From positions 1 through 43,879 of the forward strand of contig JADFPW010000003.1 of the NCBI GenBank assembly GCA_022562105.1: a stretch of DNA of 43,879 bases. The letters are read 5' to 3'. The first letter of the stretch is position 1, and the number at the start of each line of letters is the position of its first letter. This document shows positions 8,791 through 18,004 of the stretch, one piece after another. The position numbers and the translations under genes are program-made. Under the pieces are notes generated by a model. It ran no database searches and had not been told where the DNA came from. It saw only the letters and a program-made list of their open reading frames with translations. Source of the stretch: Planctomycetota bacterium. GTDB lineage: Bacteria; Planctomycetota; Phycisphaerae; UBA1845.

Positions 8791-11700
8791 CTACCCAGCG
8801 CAGTCAACGGCACAGTTGACCGCGTCCTCACTGCCCTCGCAGTTCCCATCCCCACAACAGGAACTCGGGGGCTCGAATTCCGGGTCGCAATCTACCGGGC
8901 ACAAGGCCTCGGATTCCAATACGGGCGTGCATACGCCGTCACCGCAGCAAGCCCAGCAGGCGTCTGGCGTCGGGGAGCATGGGCAGTCGGCCATACAGGT
9001 GAAGCAGTCCTCGCCGTCGCCCTCACAGATACCATCGCCACAGGTTCCGCCGCCGGCGAAACAGTCCTCCGGGCAGTTCACGCAGTCCTCGCCCTCAACG
9101 CATTCGCCGTCAACGACGCAGATGCAGATCGGGTCCAACTCGCAGTCGACATCATCGCAATCGATCAGCTCATCGCAGTCCTCGTCGATTCCGTCGGCAC
9201 AGTTCGTCTCGATGAGCGGCGGCTCGCCGCAATCGATCGGGCATGCGCACGAATCTTCGCCCAGCTCACAAGACTCGTTGCCGCAGCATGAGCTGATCGG
9301 CTCATTCACGCACAGGCCATTCCCAGCGTCACAGCCATCGGTCGTGCACGGGTTGCCATCGTCGCAGTCAATCGGATCGCTGACACACCCGGTGACCGGG
9401 TCGCAACTGTCCAGGGTGCATGCGTCATCGTCGTCGCAGTCGACCGTGTCGTAGGTACATCCCGTGTCGGGATCACAGCCGTCGTTGGTGCATGCGTCTT
9501 CATCGCCGCAGTCGATCGACTCATGGACACATCCGCTGCTTGGCCCACAGCTGTCGGCCGTGCAAGCATCGGCGTCATCGCAATCGACCGGCGTGCTGAA
9601 ACATCTGCCCTCCAAACAGAGGCCGGAGGTGCAGGGGTTTTGATTGTCGCAGTCGGTGTTCGCCGTGCAGGGTCCGCAGTCGATCGTGCAGTTGTCCGCA
9701 AGCTCGTCGCCCTCGCAGATGCCATTGCCGCAGCACGCCCTGGCACACTCCGGCCCCATACAGCGGCAATCATCCGGACAGGAAAAACAGTCCTCCCCGT
9801 CACCGCCGCAGACGCCATCGCCGCAAACGGGCGGAGGGCAGATATTAGGTGCCCTCGGCGTGTCGAATGTCAAATCGTCGAAAAGACCGATCTCCCAATG
9901 GCCGACGCCGTCCGGACACCTGTACACTCGAATGGGCGCAAGAGGCCCGACGGTGGTGTTGCAATAAACCCACTCGCCGGAGCCGACCGTCTCCAGCAGT
10001 CCAATGCAGCCGAGCACCACCGACCAGGGCTCGACATCCAGGATCCCGTCATCGTCGAGATCCAGGTCATCTCCAATGACGCCGACAAAGTCGCTGACCA
10101 ACAGGTGAGTGACGTTGTCGATGTTCTCGAAGTTGAGGTTGGTGATCAGGTCCGGTGTGATGCCATTGAGCGAGAAGGTAGCCTCGGCGACCAGGAAGAA
10201 CCCGCCGGAAGGCACCTCCTGGCCCGAAAGGTCGATGACCGCTTCAATCTCTCCGCTGCCTGCAACCCCGTCGCCAATGACGACATAAGTCAGGCCGTCC
10301 AGCTTCATACTCGGTGGACCCAGAAGCTCAAAGTACTCATCGGTGTCGTCGCCGACCTGATCGACGCGGATCTCATTGAGTGCCACACCGACGGGAATCG
10401 GAATGCAGCGTTCCGCATACTCGTTGCAGAGCGTGCCGCTGTTGCACGGGTCTCCGGCGGAGATGCAGCCATCGTCAGGGTGGCACTCTTCAACACCGTT
10501 GCAGAACAGTCCGTCGTCCTCGCAATTTGCGTCGTCGGCCGTGAAGACGCAGGTACCGTCTTGGCAAGAATCATCCGTGCAGCCTACGCTGTCGTCGCAG
10601 TCGCTGTCTTGAGCGCACTCATCGCACGTGTCCGTATCCTCGTTGCAGAACGTGCCCGGCTCGCAGGGATCCCCGGTCGAGACGCAACCTTCGACAGCGT
10701 CGCACACCTCCGCTCCGTTGCAGAACAACCCGTCGTCCGGGCAGTTGGCATCATTGGCCACGTGGTCGCAGGACTCCGTCTCCTCGTTGCAGGAGTCGTC
10801 CGTGCAGCCTACCGCGTCATCGCAATCGGGAGCCGTCCCGGCCTGACAGTCGTTGACCTCATCGCAGGTCTCCGCCCCGTCACAGAACAGGCCGTTGTCG
10901 CAGTTGGCGTCGTTGGCGAGGTGGTCGCAGGAGTTCGTCTCCTCGTTGCAGGAGTCATCCGTGCAGCCTAGCGCATCATCGCAATCGGGAGCCGTCCCGG
11001 CCTGACAGTCGTTGGCGCCATCGCAGGTCTCCGCCCCGTCACAGAACAAACCGTTGTCGCAGTTGGCGTCGTTGGCGACGCGGTTGCAGGAGTCCGTCTC
11101 CTGGTTGCAGGAGTCGTCCGTGCAGCCTACCGCATCATCGCAATCGGGAGCCGTGCCGGCCTGGCAGTCATTGACCTGGTCGCAGGTCTCGGCCCCGTCA
11201 CAGAACAGGCCGTTGTCGCAGTTGCCGTCATCGGGCGTGGAAACGCACGATCCGTCGACGCACGCGTCGTTGGTGCAGCCGACACCATCGTTGCAGTCGG
11301 CGTCTGCCTGGCACTCATCGCAGGTGTTCGTCGCCTCGTTGCAAAACGTACCCGGTTCGCAGGGGTCACCGCCGGAGACGCATCCCTCGACGGCGTCGCA
11401 TCCCTCGCTGCCGTTGCAGAATAGTCCGTCATCGTCGCAGGCGGCATCATTGGGCATGTAAACGCAAGTTCCGTCTTGGCAGACATCGTCCGTGCAGTCG
11501 ACGCCGTCTTCGCAGTCGTCCGGGCTGTCATCACAGTCAGACACGGGGCACTCCCCGAACCGAGCGATTACGAAGCCGATGTCCAAGAAATCAACGACTC
11601 CATCGCCGTTGACGTCCGCCGGGAAGCAGGGATCTCCTTCCTCGACCTCCTGCCCCAGACAGGCCATTACGGCTCCCAAATCCAGCCCGTCGACCAAGCC

Positions 11701-12378
11701 GTCGCCGTTGACATCGGCGGGACAGTCGTTGGGTTCTTCGGGAAGGTCGACGTCCTCACTGGGGCCCAGGAGCAGATCGAGGTCCAAACCGCCGTCGGAG
11801 GAATCGCCCACCCAACTCGTTACGTCCTGCCAGCCCTTGCTGCGATAGAACACGAGCGACCAGTTCCCCGGCCCCAGGAGGCCGAAGGATTCGTCCCACG
11901 CAAAACTGATCAAGTCGATTCCGAAGAACCACACCGACGGATGAACTAGATCGTCCGGGTCAAAGCTCTCGTCCTTGACGATGTCGGCGGGCAGGATTCC
12001 CGCGGCCGGGATCGTAATAGAGTCCGGGTTCAACAGGCCGAAGAGATCTACCGACGTCTCCCCCTGATTATCAAGCAGGTAGATCAGGTAGGACTCGCCC
12101 TCGTTCAGCTCAACCAGTTCCAGAGCGTCCGGCAGCTCCGTGTCCGGGCCATAGTAGACCGCCGTATAAACCGTCACCAGGAAATCGAATCCGTCGCCGC
12201 CGAACTCATCGACTCGCTCGACGATCGGCGTGCCGCCGAACATCGGCCCGTCGTCGGCGCGCAGCGCCGGCGGCCCGGCGAATGCCGTCAGCCACAAGAC
12301 GGTTATCGTTATGAAGTACGCTCTCAAAAGACCCCTCGCTCCTGGTGGGCTCAAGATTGCTAACCCCCGCTGTCGCAC
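8791..12378 (-). CDS. Large secreted Cys/Asp-rich repeat protein with internal dockerin-type repeats and a lamin-tail-like domain
   Basis: Dockerin-like CPADVNGDGLVDGLDLGAVMACLG...FPADVNGDGVVDFLDIGFVIARFG; many CDDAVGCTDDSCNxETxSC / CDNGLFCDGAETC repeats; NEIRVDQVGDDTDEYFELLGP. Confidence 0.88.
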   Translation of the reverse strand: MRQRGLAILSPPGARGLLRAYFITITVLWLTAFAGPPALRADDGPMFGGTPIVERVDEFGGDGFDFLVTVYTAVYYGPDTELPDALELVELNEGESYLIYLLDNQGETSVDLFGLLNPDSITIPAAGILPADIVKDESFDPDDLVHPSVWFFGIDLISFAWDESFGLLGPGNWSLVFYRSKGWQDVTSWVGDSSDGGLDLDLLLGPSEDVDLPEEPNDCPADVNGDGLVDGLDLGAVMACLGQEVEEGDPCFPADVNGDGVVDFLDIGFVIARFGECPVSDCDDSPDDCEDGVDCTDDVCQDGTCVYMPNDAACDDDGLFCNGSEGCDAVEGCVSGGDPCEPGTFCNEATNTCDECQADADCNDGVGCTNDACVDGSCVSTPDDGNCDNGLFCDGAETCDQVNDCQAGTAPDCDDAVGCTDDSCNQETDSCNRVANDANCDNGLFCDGAETCDGANDCQAGTAPDCDDALGCTDDSCNEETNSCDHLANDANCDNGLFCDGAETCDEVNDCQAGTAPDCDDAVGCTDDSCNEETESCDHVANDANCPDDGLFCNGAEVCDAVEGCVSTGDPCEPGTFCNEDTDTCDECAQDSDCDDSVGCTDDSCQDGTCVFTADDANCEDDGLFCNGVEECHPDDGCISAGDPCNSGTLCNEYAERCIPIPVGVALNEIRVDQVGDDTDEYFELLGPPSMKLDGLTYVVIGDGVAGSGEIEAVIDLSGQEVPSGGFFLVAEATFSLNGITPDLITNLNFENIDNVTHLLVSDFVGVIGDDLDLDDDGILDVEPWSVVLGCIGLLETVGSGEWVYCNTTVGPLAPIRVYRCPDGVGHWEIGLFDDLTFDTPRAPNICPPPVCGDGVCGGDGEDCFSCPDDCRCMGPECARACCGNGICEGDELADNCTIDCGPCTANTDCDNQNPCTSGLCLEGRCFSTPVDCDDADACTADSCGPSSGCVHESIDCGDEDACTNDGCDPDTGCTYDTVDCDDDDACTLDSCDPVTGCVSDPIDCDDGNPCTTDGCDAGNGLCVNEPISSCCGNESCELGEDSCACPIDCGEPPLIETNCADGIDEDCDELIDCDDVDCELDPICICVVDGECVEGEDCVNCPEDCFAGGGTCGDGICEGDGEDCFTCMADCPCSPTPDACWACCGDGVCTPVLESEALCPVDCDPEFEPPSSCCGDGNCEGSEDAVNCAVDCAG
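10760..11240 (-). repeat. Tandem in-frame repeats of about 159 bp (53 aa), three near-identical copies, within the Cys-rich gene
   Basis: CDDAVGCTDDSCNQETDSCNRVANDANCDNGLFCDGAETCDGANDCQAGTAPD repeated; the DNA phrase atcgggagccgt(c/g)ccggcctg(a/g)cagtc recurs at about 10826, 10985 and 11144. Confidence 0.85.
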
Positions 12379-14078
12379 TCGCCGAGGCGGGCCAGAATGA
12401 AACCTACATCCAGCGGGTCCACTGCCCCGTCTGCGTTTTGATCCGCCATGGCGCAGGAAGGATCCTCATCAACCGAGCATCCGAAACGGGCCAAGACGTA
12501 GCCGACGTCCAGGGGATCGACGTGGCCGTCGTCGTTTGCATCGCCGGGGCAGGCGTCGGTTGGAATCTGGAACTCCTGCGCTCCCATGTCCACCAGTGGA
12601 GGCGATCCCTGGCCTGTGTCTTCGGTCTCCGGGTCGTCGACAAACCGTGGCTCCCCGTTCGCATCCATGGGAATCTGCTCGGACGTGTCCCCGTCGCCGT
12701 CCAAGTCGAAGTCATCAAGCGGAACGTAATCGTTGGCCCCGGCATCTATGCAGGGCGACTGCGAGCCCAGGCGGTAGTCATCGTCCGCCGTGCCCACCAT
12801 GCCGTCAGGTCCGGCGGGGTCGACCCACAGGGGATCCTCGCTGATGTTGCCGACTCCAGCGGCGCCGCCCTGGACGCAGCTATACTCGATGGTCAGCGAC
12901 GCTCCGATTCCATCGTTGGCGAACGAGTCCGGCTCGTTGTCCCAGAGCACGGAGTTGACCACCAACATGGTGCCGCTGGAGTTCCTGAACGCTCCTCCCT
13001 GGCTTGCGGCTACGTTGCCGCCGAACGTGCAGTTGGCCACGGTCGTTTGTTGGTTGAACAGCTCTACGTTGGAGATGCCGGCCCCGACGGCGGCTTCATT
13101 CCCGCTGAAGACGCAGTTGGTGAACGAGGCATTGGTATCGTGAAGATGCACCGCCCCGCCGTTCCCCGCGGCCGAGTTGCCGGTCAGCGTACAATTCAGT
13201 AACGTGAGCGTTGCAAGGAAGCTGTAGATGGCCCCGCCGCTGGCGGACGTGTTGGCCTGGAAGGCGCAGCCCAGGAAGGTCGTAGTCGAGAGCGCGGAGT
13301 ACATCGCCCCTCCAAACCCCTGAGCCACATTCGCCTCGAAAACGCACCCGGTGAAACTCGGGGTGCCCCCGAGGAAGTGGAAGGCGCCGCCTCGATTCTC
13401 CGCAACATTGCCGACAAAGGTCGAGTCCGTCGCAACCGGGTTGGAGTTGAGGGAATAGATCGCCCCGCCTGATCCGAGCGCGTGATTGCCCTCGAAGTGG
13501 CAGCGGTCGAGGATCGGATGAAAACCGTCGAGAAATAGCCCGGCGCCGAGCTCGTCGTCGTCTTCTCCGTTGGCATTTCCAGCAACGATGGTGAGCCCAT
13601 CAAGTACGCATGAGGCGCTATCGTCACCAAGCCCCATCAGGACATGAAAGCTGTTCTCGTCGGCGTTCGCCGAATCGGCTGAATCGTCGCCATTGAGATC
13701 GCCGGTGAGGATCGTGGGTTCCCCGTCTGGATCACGCTGGTCGATCTCGGATTCCGTGCCGACAAAACCGCCGTAGAGATCAACCTCGTCGAGCAGTTGG
13801 AAGGAGATGCTGCGGTCACCGCCCGGTGGGGCGGGAGCATAGGTACCTCGGGTGATCCAAACCTCATCGACTTCACCGCCGGAGCCCTCAGCATAGGCCA
13901 ACGCGACCTGCAGGTCGACGAAGGCGTTGTTCCAGCTTGTGCCATCGTTAGCGCCACCGGCTTGGGAATCGACGTAGATGACCGAGTGGGCAAGCGCCGG
14001 CCGGATCATGCAGATTCCTGCCGCTACAGCTACGATGAACCAAACAGTGACTCTGTTCATGCCAATATCCACAGCCAC
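12360..14078 (-). CDS. Secreted right-handed beta-helix (polymorphic/choice-of-anchor-like) protein with C-terminal dockerin-type repeat
   Basis: IYVDSQAGGANDGTSWNNAFVDLQVAL, repeated GGAIYS/GGAFHF/GGAVHL and FTGCVFEANVA motifs, terminal CPGDANDDGHVDPLDVGYVLARFG...ADQNADGAVDPLDVGFILARLGEC. Confidence 0.9.
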   Translation of the reverse strand: MAVDIGMNRVTVWFIVAVAAGICMIRPALAHSVIYVDSQAGGANDGTSWNNAFVDLQVALAYAEGSGGEVDEVWITRGTYAPAPPGGDRSISFQLLDEVDLYGGFVGTESEIDQRDPDGEPTILTGDLNGDDSADSANADENSFHVLMGLGDDSASCVLDGLTIVAGNANGEDDDELGAGLFLDGFHPILDRCHFEGNHALGSGGAIYSLNSNPVATDSTFVGNVAENRGGAFHFLGGTPSFTGCVFEANVAQGFGGAMYSALSTTTFLGCAFQANTSASGGAIYSFLATLTLLNCTLTGNSAAGNGGAVHLHDTNASFTNCVFSGNEAAVGAGISNVELFNQQTTVANCTFGGNVAASQGGAFRNSSGTMLVVNSVLWDNEPDSFANDGIGASLTIEYSCVQGGAAGVGNISEDPLWVDPAGPDGMVGTADDDYRLGSQSPCIDAGANDYVPLDDFDLDGDGDTSEQIPMDANGEPRFVDDPETEDTGQGSPPLVDMGAQEFQIPTDACPGDANDDGHVDPLDVGYVLARFGCSVDEDPSCAMADQNADGAVDPLDVGFILARLGECDSGG

Positions 14079-14388
14079 AGGTGAAGCCCCAGCGCACCGT
14101 ACGCCCGGCTTTCCGCATTCTCAGCTACGCTCGCTCTCATGGGGCGCCGGCCAGCAGGAAATGAACAGCCGGATACGTTCCCCCCGGGCGCGCTGGGCGC
14201 CGCGTGCTGCGCACCAAACCCGTCTTGTTCTCTAGCATTTTCGGCAGTCACCTTCAACGCCTCGCGAACCCACTATTGCTCTTTTCTAGGTAGGTTTTTC
14301 CAAGGACGGAGTGAACGGCGACGTGGACACTTGCGCACACCGGCAGGGACGCGGTGAATCCTGGCGTACATTGCTCGCCACGTCGACG

Positions 14389-15033
14389 TCACTCGCTTCG
14401 CGGGCGACGCAGGAGGGCAAGCATCCCCACCATCAGCAACCCCAGCGAGGCGGGCTCCGGAACTGCGCCAAAGTCGCTTGCATCGTCCGGGCCGCGGATG
14501 AACTTGGCCGCGAATTCCATGTTCATCATCTTGCCGTCTTGACTGAAGTCGATGAAGCTTTCTTTGGTGAAGTCCGTGCCGACGATCTCGAATTCGAATA
14601 TGGCCGTTTCGCCCGGCAGCACCGTTGGATTGGAATCGTTTCCCCACGTAAGGTGGGCGTCGAAGTTGCCGAACCCATCCATATGGCCGGACTCGCCGCT
14701 CTGGTCGAACACGAACATCCAGTCAGCCAAACCCGACGTCAGGATCAGGTCGGTGACCGCGTCCGTCGCATTGAAACCAATTTCGTTGATCTCGAACTCG
14801 GCCTCGGGTACGTTAGTATCCGTGGTGTTGGTGACCATGAGCGTCAGCATGTCCTCGGTGACGCTGAAGTCGAGAATGGCATCGAGGATGTCTGCCGGGT
14901 TGTCGCCGCTGGAAAAGTCACTCAGCACGATCTCGAATCCGTCGGCCGAGGTCGTGCTAGTAAGCGTGCCACCAAGAATAAGTGGCAGCAGAACAAGGGC
15001 CAGCCAGTTTCGAGTTCCACGGTACATGGTCAT
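14389..15033 (-). CDS. PEP-CTERM sorting-domain secreted protein
   Basis: N-terminal signal NWLALVLLPLILGGTLTSTTSA; C-terminus VPEPASLGLLMVGMLALLRRPRSE. Confidence 0.9.
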   Translation of the reverse strand: MTMYRGTRNWLALVLLPLILGGTLTSTTSADGFEIVLSDFSSGDNPADILDAILDFSVTEDMLTLMVTNTTDTNVPEAEFEINEIGFNATDAVTDLILTSGLADWMFVFDQSGESGHMDGFGNFDAHLTWGNDSNPTVLPGETAIFEFEIVGTDFTKESFIDFSQDGKMMNMEFAAKFIRGPDDASDFGAVPEPASLGLLMVGMLALLRRPRSE

Positions 15034-15104
15034 CCTGTCTTCCTCCTCCTACCGCTCGCACCCACTCGATGGGGTTACAACTCAGCCGGTAGCCAACGAA
15101 AAAA

Positions 15105-15133
15105 GGGAAAGGCGCCCCACAACGTGGGCGTCT
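15105..15133 (-). terminator. Terminator/attenuator-like hairpin plus T tract upstream of the PEP-CTERM gene
   Basis: Minus strand gacgcccac gtt gtggggcgcc tttcccttttttcg. Confidence 0.45.
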
Positions 15134-15610
15134 CTCCCTCTGTTCCCTACAGATCCTTCTTCTCTTCCCGAGGATTCAATCTACCCGACTCTCGACGACG
15201 TGGCAAGGCTTTCCCAAAAAAAAGCTGGCATGGAGTGCGACTTTTTCTTCGCGCTACCGCACGCGGCGCCTGTCGCGAAAAGGGGGCGCCTGATCCCTCA
15301 CCAAGCTCGGATCAGGCCGTTGTTCCGTCAAGTTCGGGCAATGGGGATTTGCAGTGGTGCTCTTCGGGCGCCTGTGGTCCCGCGATACCGGGCGAGCGCC
15401 GGGGATGGTGAACCGAAGGCCGGAGCAATCAGCATCGGCCCGGCCCCTGGCGGAGGGGTGCGATGCCCGAGGTCTCGGATTCGGCCTTCTCTGGGCGGCG
15501 GGGTCTATCGGCGCAGGTAGCGTTTCTAGCCCGTCCGGTCCATGGTCGAGCCTCCGGGGCGTCCGCGGTGAGGCCTTGTCGGAGTTAGCGAGGAGTGATA
15601 TACGAACGGA

Positions 15611-16405
15611 ATGATCGCCGAAGCTGAGCAGGGCTCCCTTCGATCGGGTGGGGTGGTCATCGACATCGGGAACAGCAGCATCAAGCTGGGCCTGTGGTGC
15701 GACACCGCCATCACCGGATCGGTACGCCTACCGAACCACGACACCGCCGGACTGGCTGAGGCCATCGCCTTGCTGCGAGGTCGACAGCCTGACGATGCCC
15801 CGACGGACGTGGCTATCGCATCCACACAGCCCGTGGTCTTGAAACGAACGAGGTCCATCTTGGCCGATGGTGGGGCGGACGCGTTGGTGGTCGGCGAGGA
15901 GATACCGCTGCCCCTACCCGTGGACGTCGAAGTGGCCGAACAGGTGGGGGTCGATCGACTCTGTTCCGCGGCGGCGGCTCACCATCGAACGGGGCACGCG
16001 TGCGTCGTGGTCGACTTCGGCAGCGCCATCACGGTGGATCTTATCGGAGACGACGGTGTATTCCTCGGTGGGGCGATCCTTCCCGGACTAGCCATGCAAC
16101 GGTCAGCCCTTCACGAACGAACCGCCGCGCTACCGCTCGTGGAACTGTCCCTGCCGCAGTCTCCGGTTGGACGTAGCACGCAAGAAGCGATTCGAAGCGG
16201 GATTGTCTACGGCACGGTCGGGGCGGTGCGCGGGTTGGTCGAGCAATTCGCCGGCCGGCTGGGGACGTGGCCTCAGGTCGTGGCCACCGGCGGTGATCTG
16301 GAGTTGCTCAAGGATGAGTGCGACTTCTGCGACTCGTGGGTTCCCGATCTCGGCCTGATGGGCGTAGGGCTTGCGTACGAACGGTGGCGCCGCGGTTCAA
16401 GCTGA
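15611..16405 (+). CDS. coaX: Type III pantothenate kinase
   Basis: VVIDIGNSSIKLGLW, VGVDRLCSAAAAHH, CVVVDFGSAITVDLIGDDGVFLGGAILPGLAM, VVATGGDLELL. Confidence 0.92.
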   Translation: MIAEAEQGSLRSGGVVIDIGNSSIKLGLWCDTAITGSVRLPNHDTAGLAEAIALLRGRQPDDAPTDVAIASTQPVVLKRTRSILADGGADALVVGEEIPLPLPVDVEVAEQVGVDRLCSAAAAHHRTGHACVVVDFGSAITVDLIGDDGVFLGGAILPGLAMQRSALHERTAALPLVELSLPQSPVGRSTQEAIRSGIVYGTVGAVRGLVEQFAGRLGTWPQVVATGGDLELLKDECDFCDSWVPDLGLMGVGLAYERWRRGSS

Positions 16406-16512
16406 CCGAGAAGATTGGGGTCAGAGCGCCTTTAGTCGTTAGTGATAACCCAAGGTGTCGCCCGATGAGAATTTGGTTCTGGAGCAAGATTCGTTTTGCC
16501 CTGCGATTCAAG

Positions 16513-16545
16513 GGTGCGTGGCACCGCGCGAACTGAAGTTCGCGG
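16513..16545. repeat. Intergenic palindromic element
   Basis: ggtgcgtggcacc followed by ccgcgcgaactgaagttcgcgg (CGCGAACT/AGTTCGCG arms). Confidence 0.6.
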
Positions 16546-16614
16546 CTTGTTGATGGTCTTGGCATACGTTCCGGATGTTCTTCCCATCCATTTCAGGCAC
16601 GAGGAGAGATTTGA

Positions 16615-17826
16615 TTGAGTTCGGCAGGCACGGCAACACTCTTGACGCCCTACAGAGGTGGGGCGATTGCCGTCATTCGCATACGTGGCTCCAACGCCTG
16701 GTCGATCTGCACGCGTCATCTGCGAACAGGGCAAACTCCGCTCCCCGCTCAACCGTCTTCTAATCGCATCTACTACGGGCACTGGCAAGACGGCGCCACG
16801 CGGATCGACGACGTGTTGGTCTGCGCGCGCTGCGCCGATGGACCAGACGATGTCGTGGATGTTAGCGTGCATGGCGGGGTGCGCGTCGTGCAACGGGTGT
16901 TGATGAGTCTGGAGCACGCGGGCGTTCGGATCGTCGAACGTGACCAGGAGTCGCATTCGAGCTGGCGGCCGGCGGATCGCGTGCAGAGTGAGGCGGATCG
17001 GTTGTTGGTGCGAGCGCCTACTCGCCGTGTCGTGCGATTTCTTAGCAGGCAGCGAGAGCGGCTACCGGACGAACTGCGCCGCCTGGCGGATCGGGCGGAG
17101 CAAGCCCCGCAGGACGTTCGCGAGGCGCTGAGCGCGTTGAGGGATCGGACCAAGGCGGCTCGGCTGCTAGTGGATGGCATTGGCCTTGTGCTCGTGGGTC
17201 CGGTCAACGCGGGCAAGTCGACGCTGGCCAACCGGATGCTGGGACGGACAAGGTCGCTGGTTTCCGACCTGGCCGGCACCACGCGAGATGCAGTGTCCGA
17301 GCCCGGTGCGCTGTGTGGCGTTCCGATCACGGTCGTGGATACGCCCGGACTTCGTCCGTCGGATGACGTTCTCGAATGCGAGTCCATCCGCCGGGCCTTG
17401 CCATGGATTGCCGGCGCCGACCTGGTGCTGGTGGTACTGGATCGATCGGGGCCTTGGCCACGGACGTTTGTCGCCGACGAGGTTCCCCGTTTGCCGAACA
17501 AACCGACGCTGGTAGTGCTCAACAAGCTGGACCTGGGGGATCGGTGGAAATGGCCCCACAAGGGGTGGCCTCGACCCGAGATTAAGGCGGTGGCCCTGTC
17601 TGCGATGACCGGGGAGGGGATCGACCGCCTATCGTTGTCAATACTCGACACGCTTGGTCTGGACGCGGCGGCGGATCCGGAGATCGCACCCTTCACCGAG
17701 CGCCAGGAACGAGCGATTGACGAACTGCTATCGGACCAATCGGCGGCCCCGGCTGCCCTGCGGGCGGGGATCATGCAGCTGCTCGGAGGCGACTTGGTGG
17801 AGAATTCGGGAACCGGGCTGGTATAA
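16615..17826 (+). CDS. MnmE/TrmE-like GTPase, divergent (TTG start)
   Basis: TPYRGGAIAVIRIRG, DVVDVSVHGGVRVVQRVL, GPVNAGKSTLANRMLGRTRSLVSDLAGTTRDAVSEP, VVDTPGLR, LNKLDLGD; no C-terminal C-x-G-K motif. Confidence 0.85.
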   Translation: MSSAGTATLLTPYRGGAIAVIRIRGSNAWSICTRHLRTGQTPLPAQPSSNRIYYGHWQDGATRIDDVLVCARCADGPDDVVDVSVHGGVRVVQRVLMSLEHAGVRIVERDQESHSSWRPADRVQSEADRLLVRAPTRRVVRFLSRQRERLPDELRRLADRAEQAPQDVREALSALRDRTKAARLLVDGIGLVLVGPVNAGKSTLANRMLGRTRSLVSDLAGTTRDAVSEPGALCGVPITVVDTPGLRPSDDVLECESIRRALPWIAGADLVLVVLDRSGPWPRTFVADEVPRLPNKPTLVVLNKLDLGDRWKWPHKGWPRPEIKAVALSAMTGEGIDRLSLSILDTLGLDAAADPEIAPFTERQERAIDELLSDQSAAPAALRAGIMQLLGGDLVENSGTGLV

Positions 17827-18004
17827 TTGGGGGACAGCGTCTAGGCTTCTCGGCCAAGATCCCCGTCGCCCGGTCGATTCGCCTCGGGCATGTGAACCGC
17901 CGGGCAAGGAGGCCGCAAACGACGCCTGCCAGTCCACTTCTCGGCATGGCTGGAGGCCAGTCGGTTGAGGGTGTCGTTGGGGGGCGAGGGTCCGATCTCG
18001 AGCC

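Noticed and set aside
9523-10971. 482-aa plus-strand ORF opposite the Cys-rich gene
   Set aside because: Shadow ORF: the minus frame has recognisable dockerin and Cys-repeat motifs, while the plus frame is low-complexity V/A/D-rich and has no recognisable domain.
10760-11240. CRISPR-like array suspected from regular DNA repeats
   Set aside because: Repeats are 159 bp, contiguous, in frame and encode Cys-rich protein modules; there are no spacers.
15227-15239. 13-mer ggcatggagtgcg repeated near 29079
   Set aside because: Repeats of this length are expected by chance in a window of this size.
15034-15250. Cyclic-di-GMP (GEMM) or cobalamin riboswitch upstream of the PEP-CTERM gene
   Set aside because: A few matching words (e.g. 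ggctaccgg) but no complete conserved core could be assembled by eye; only the terminator-like hairpin is reported.
16773-17774. 333-aa minus-strand ORF opposite the MnmE-like GTPase
   Set aside because: Ser/Arg/Thr-rich shadow of a frame with clear GTPase motifs.
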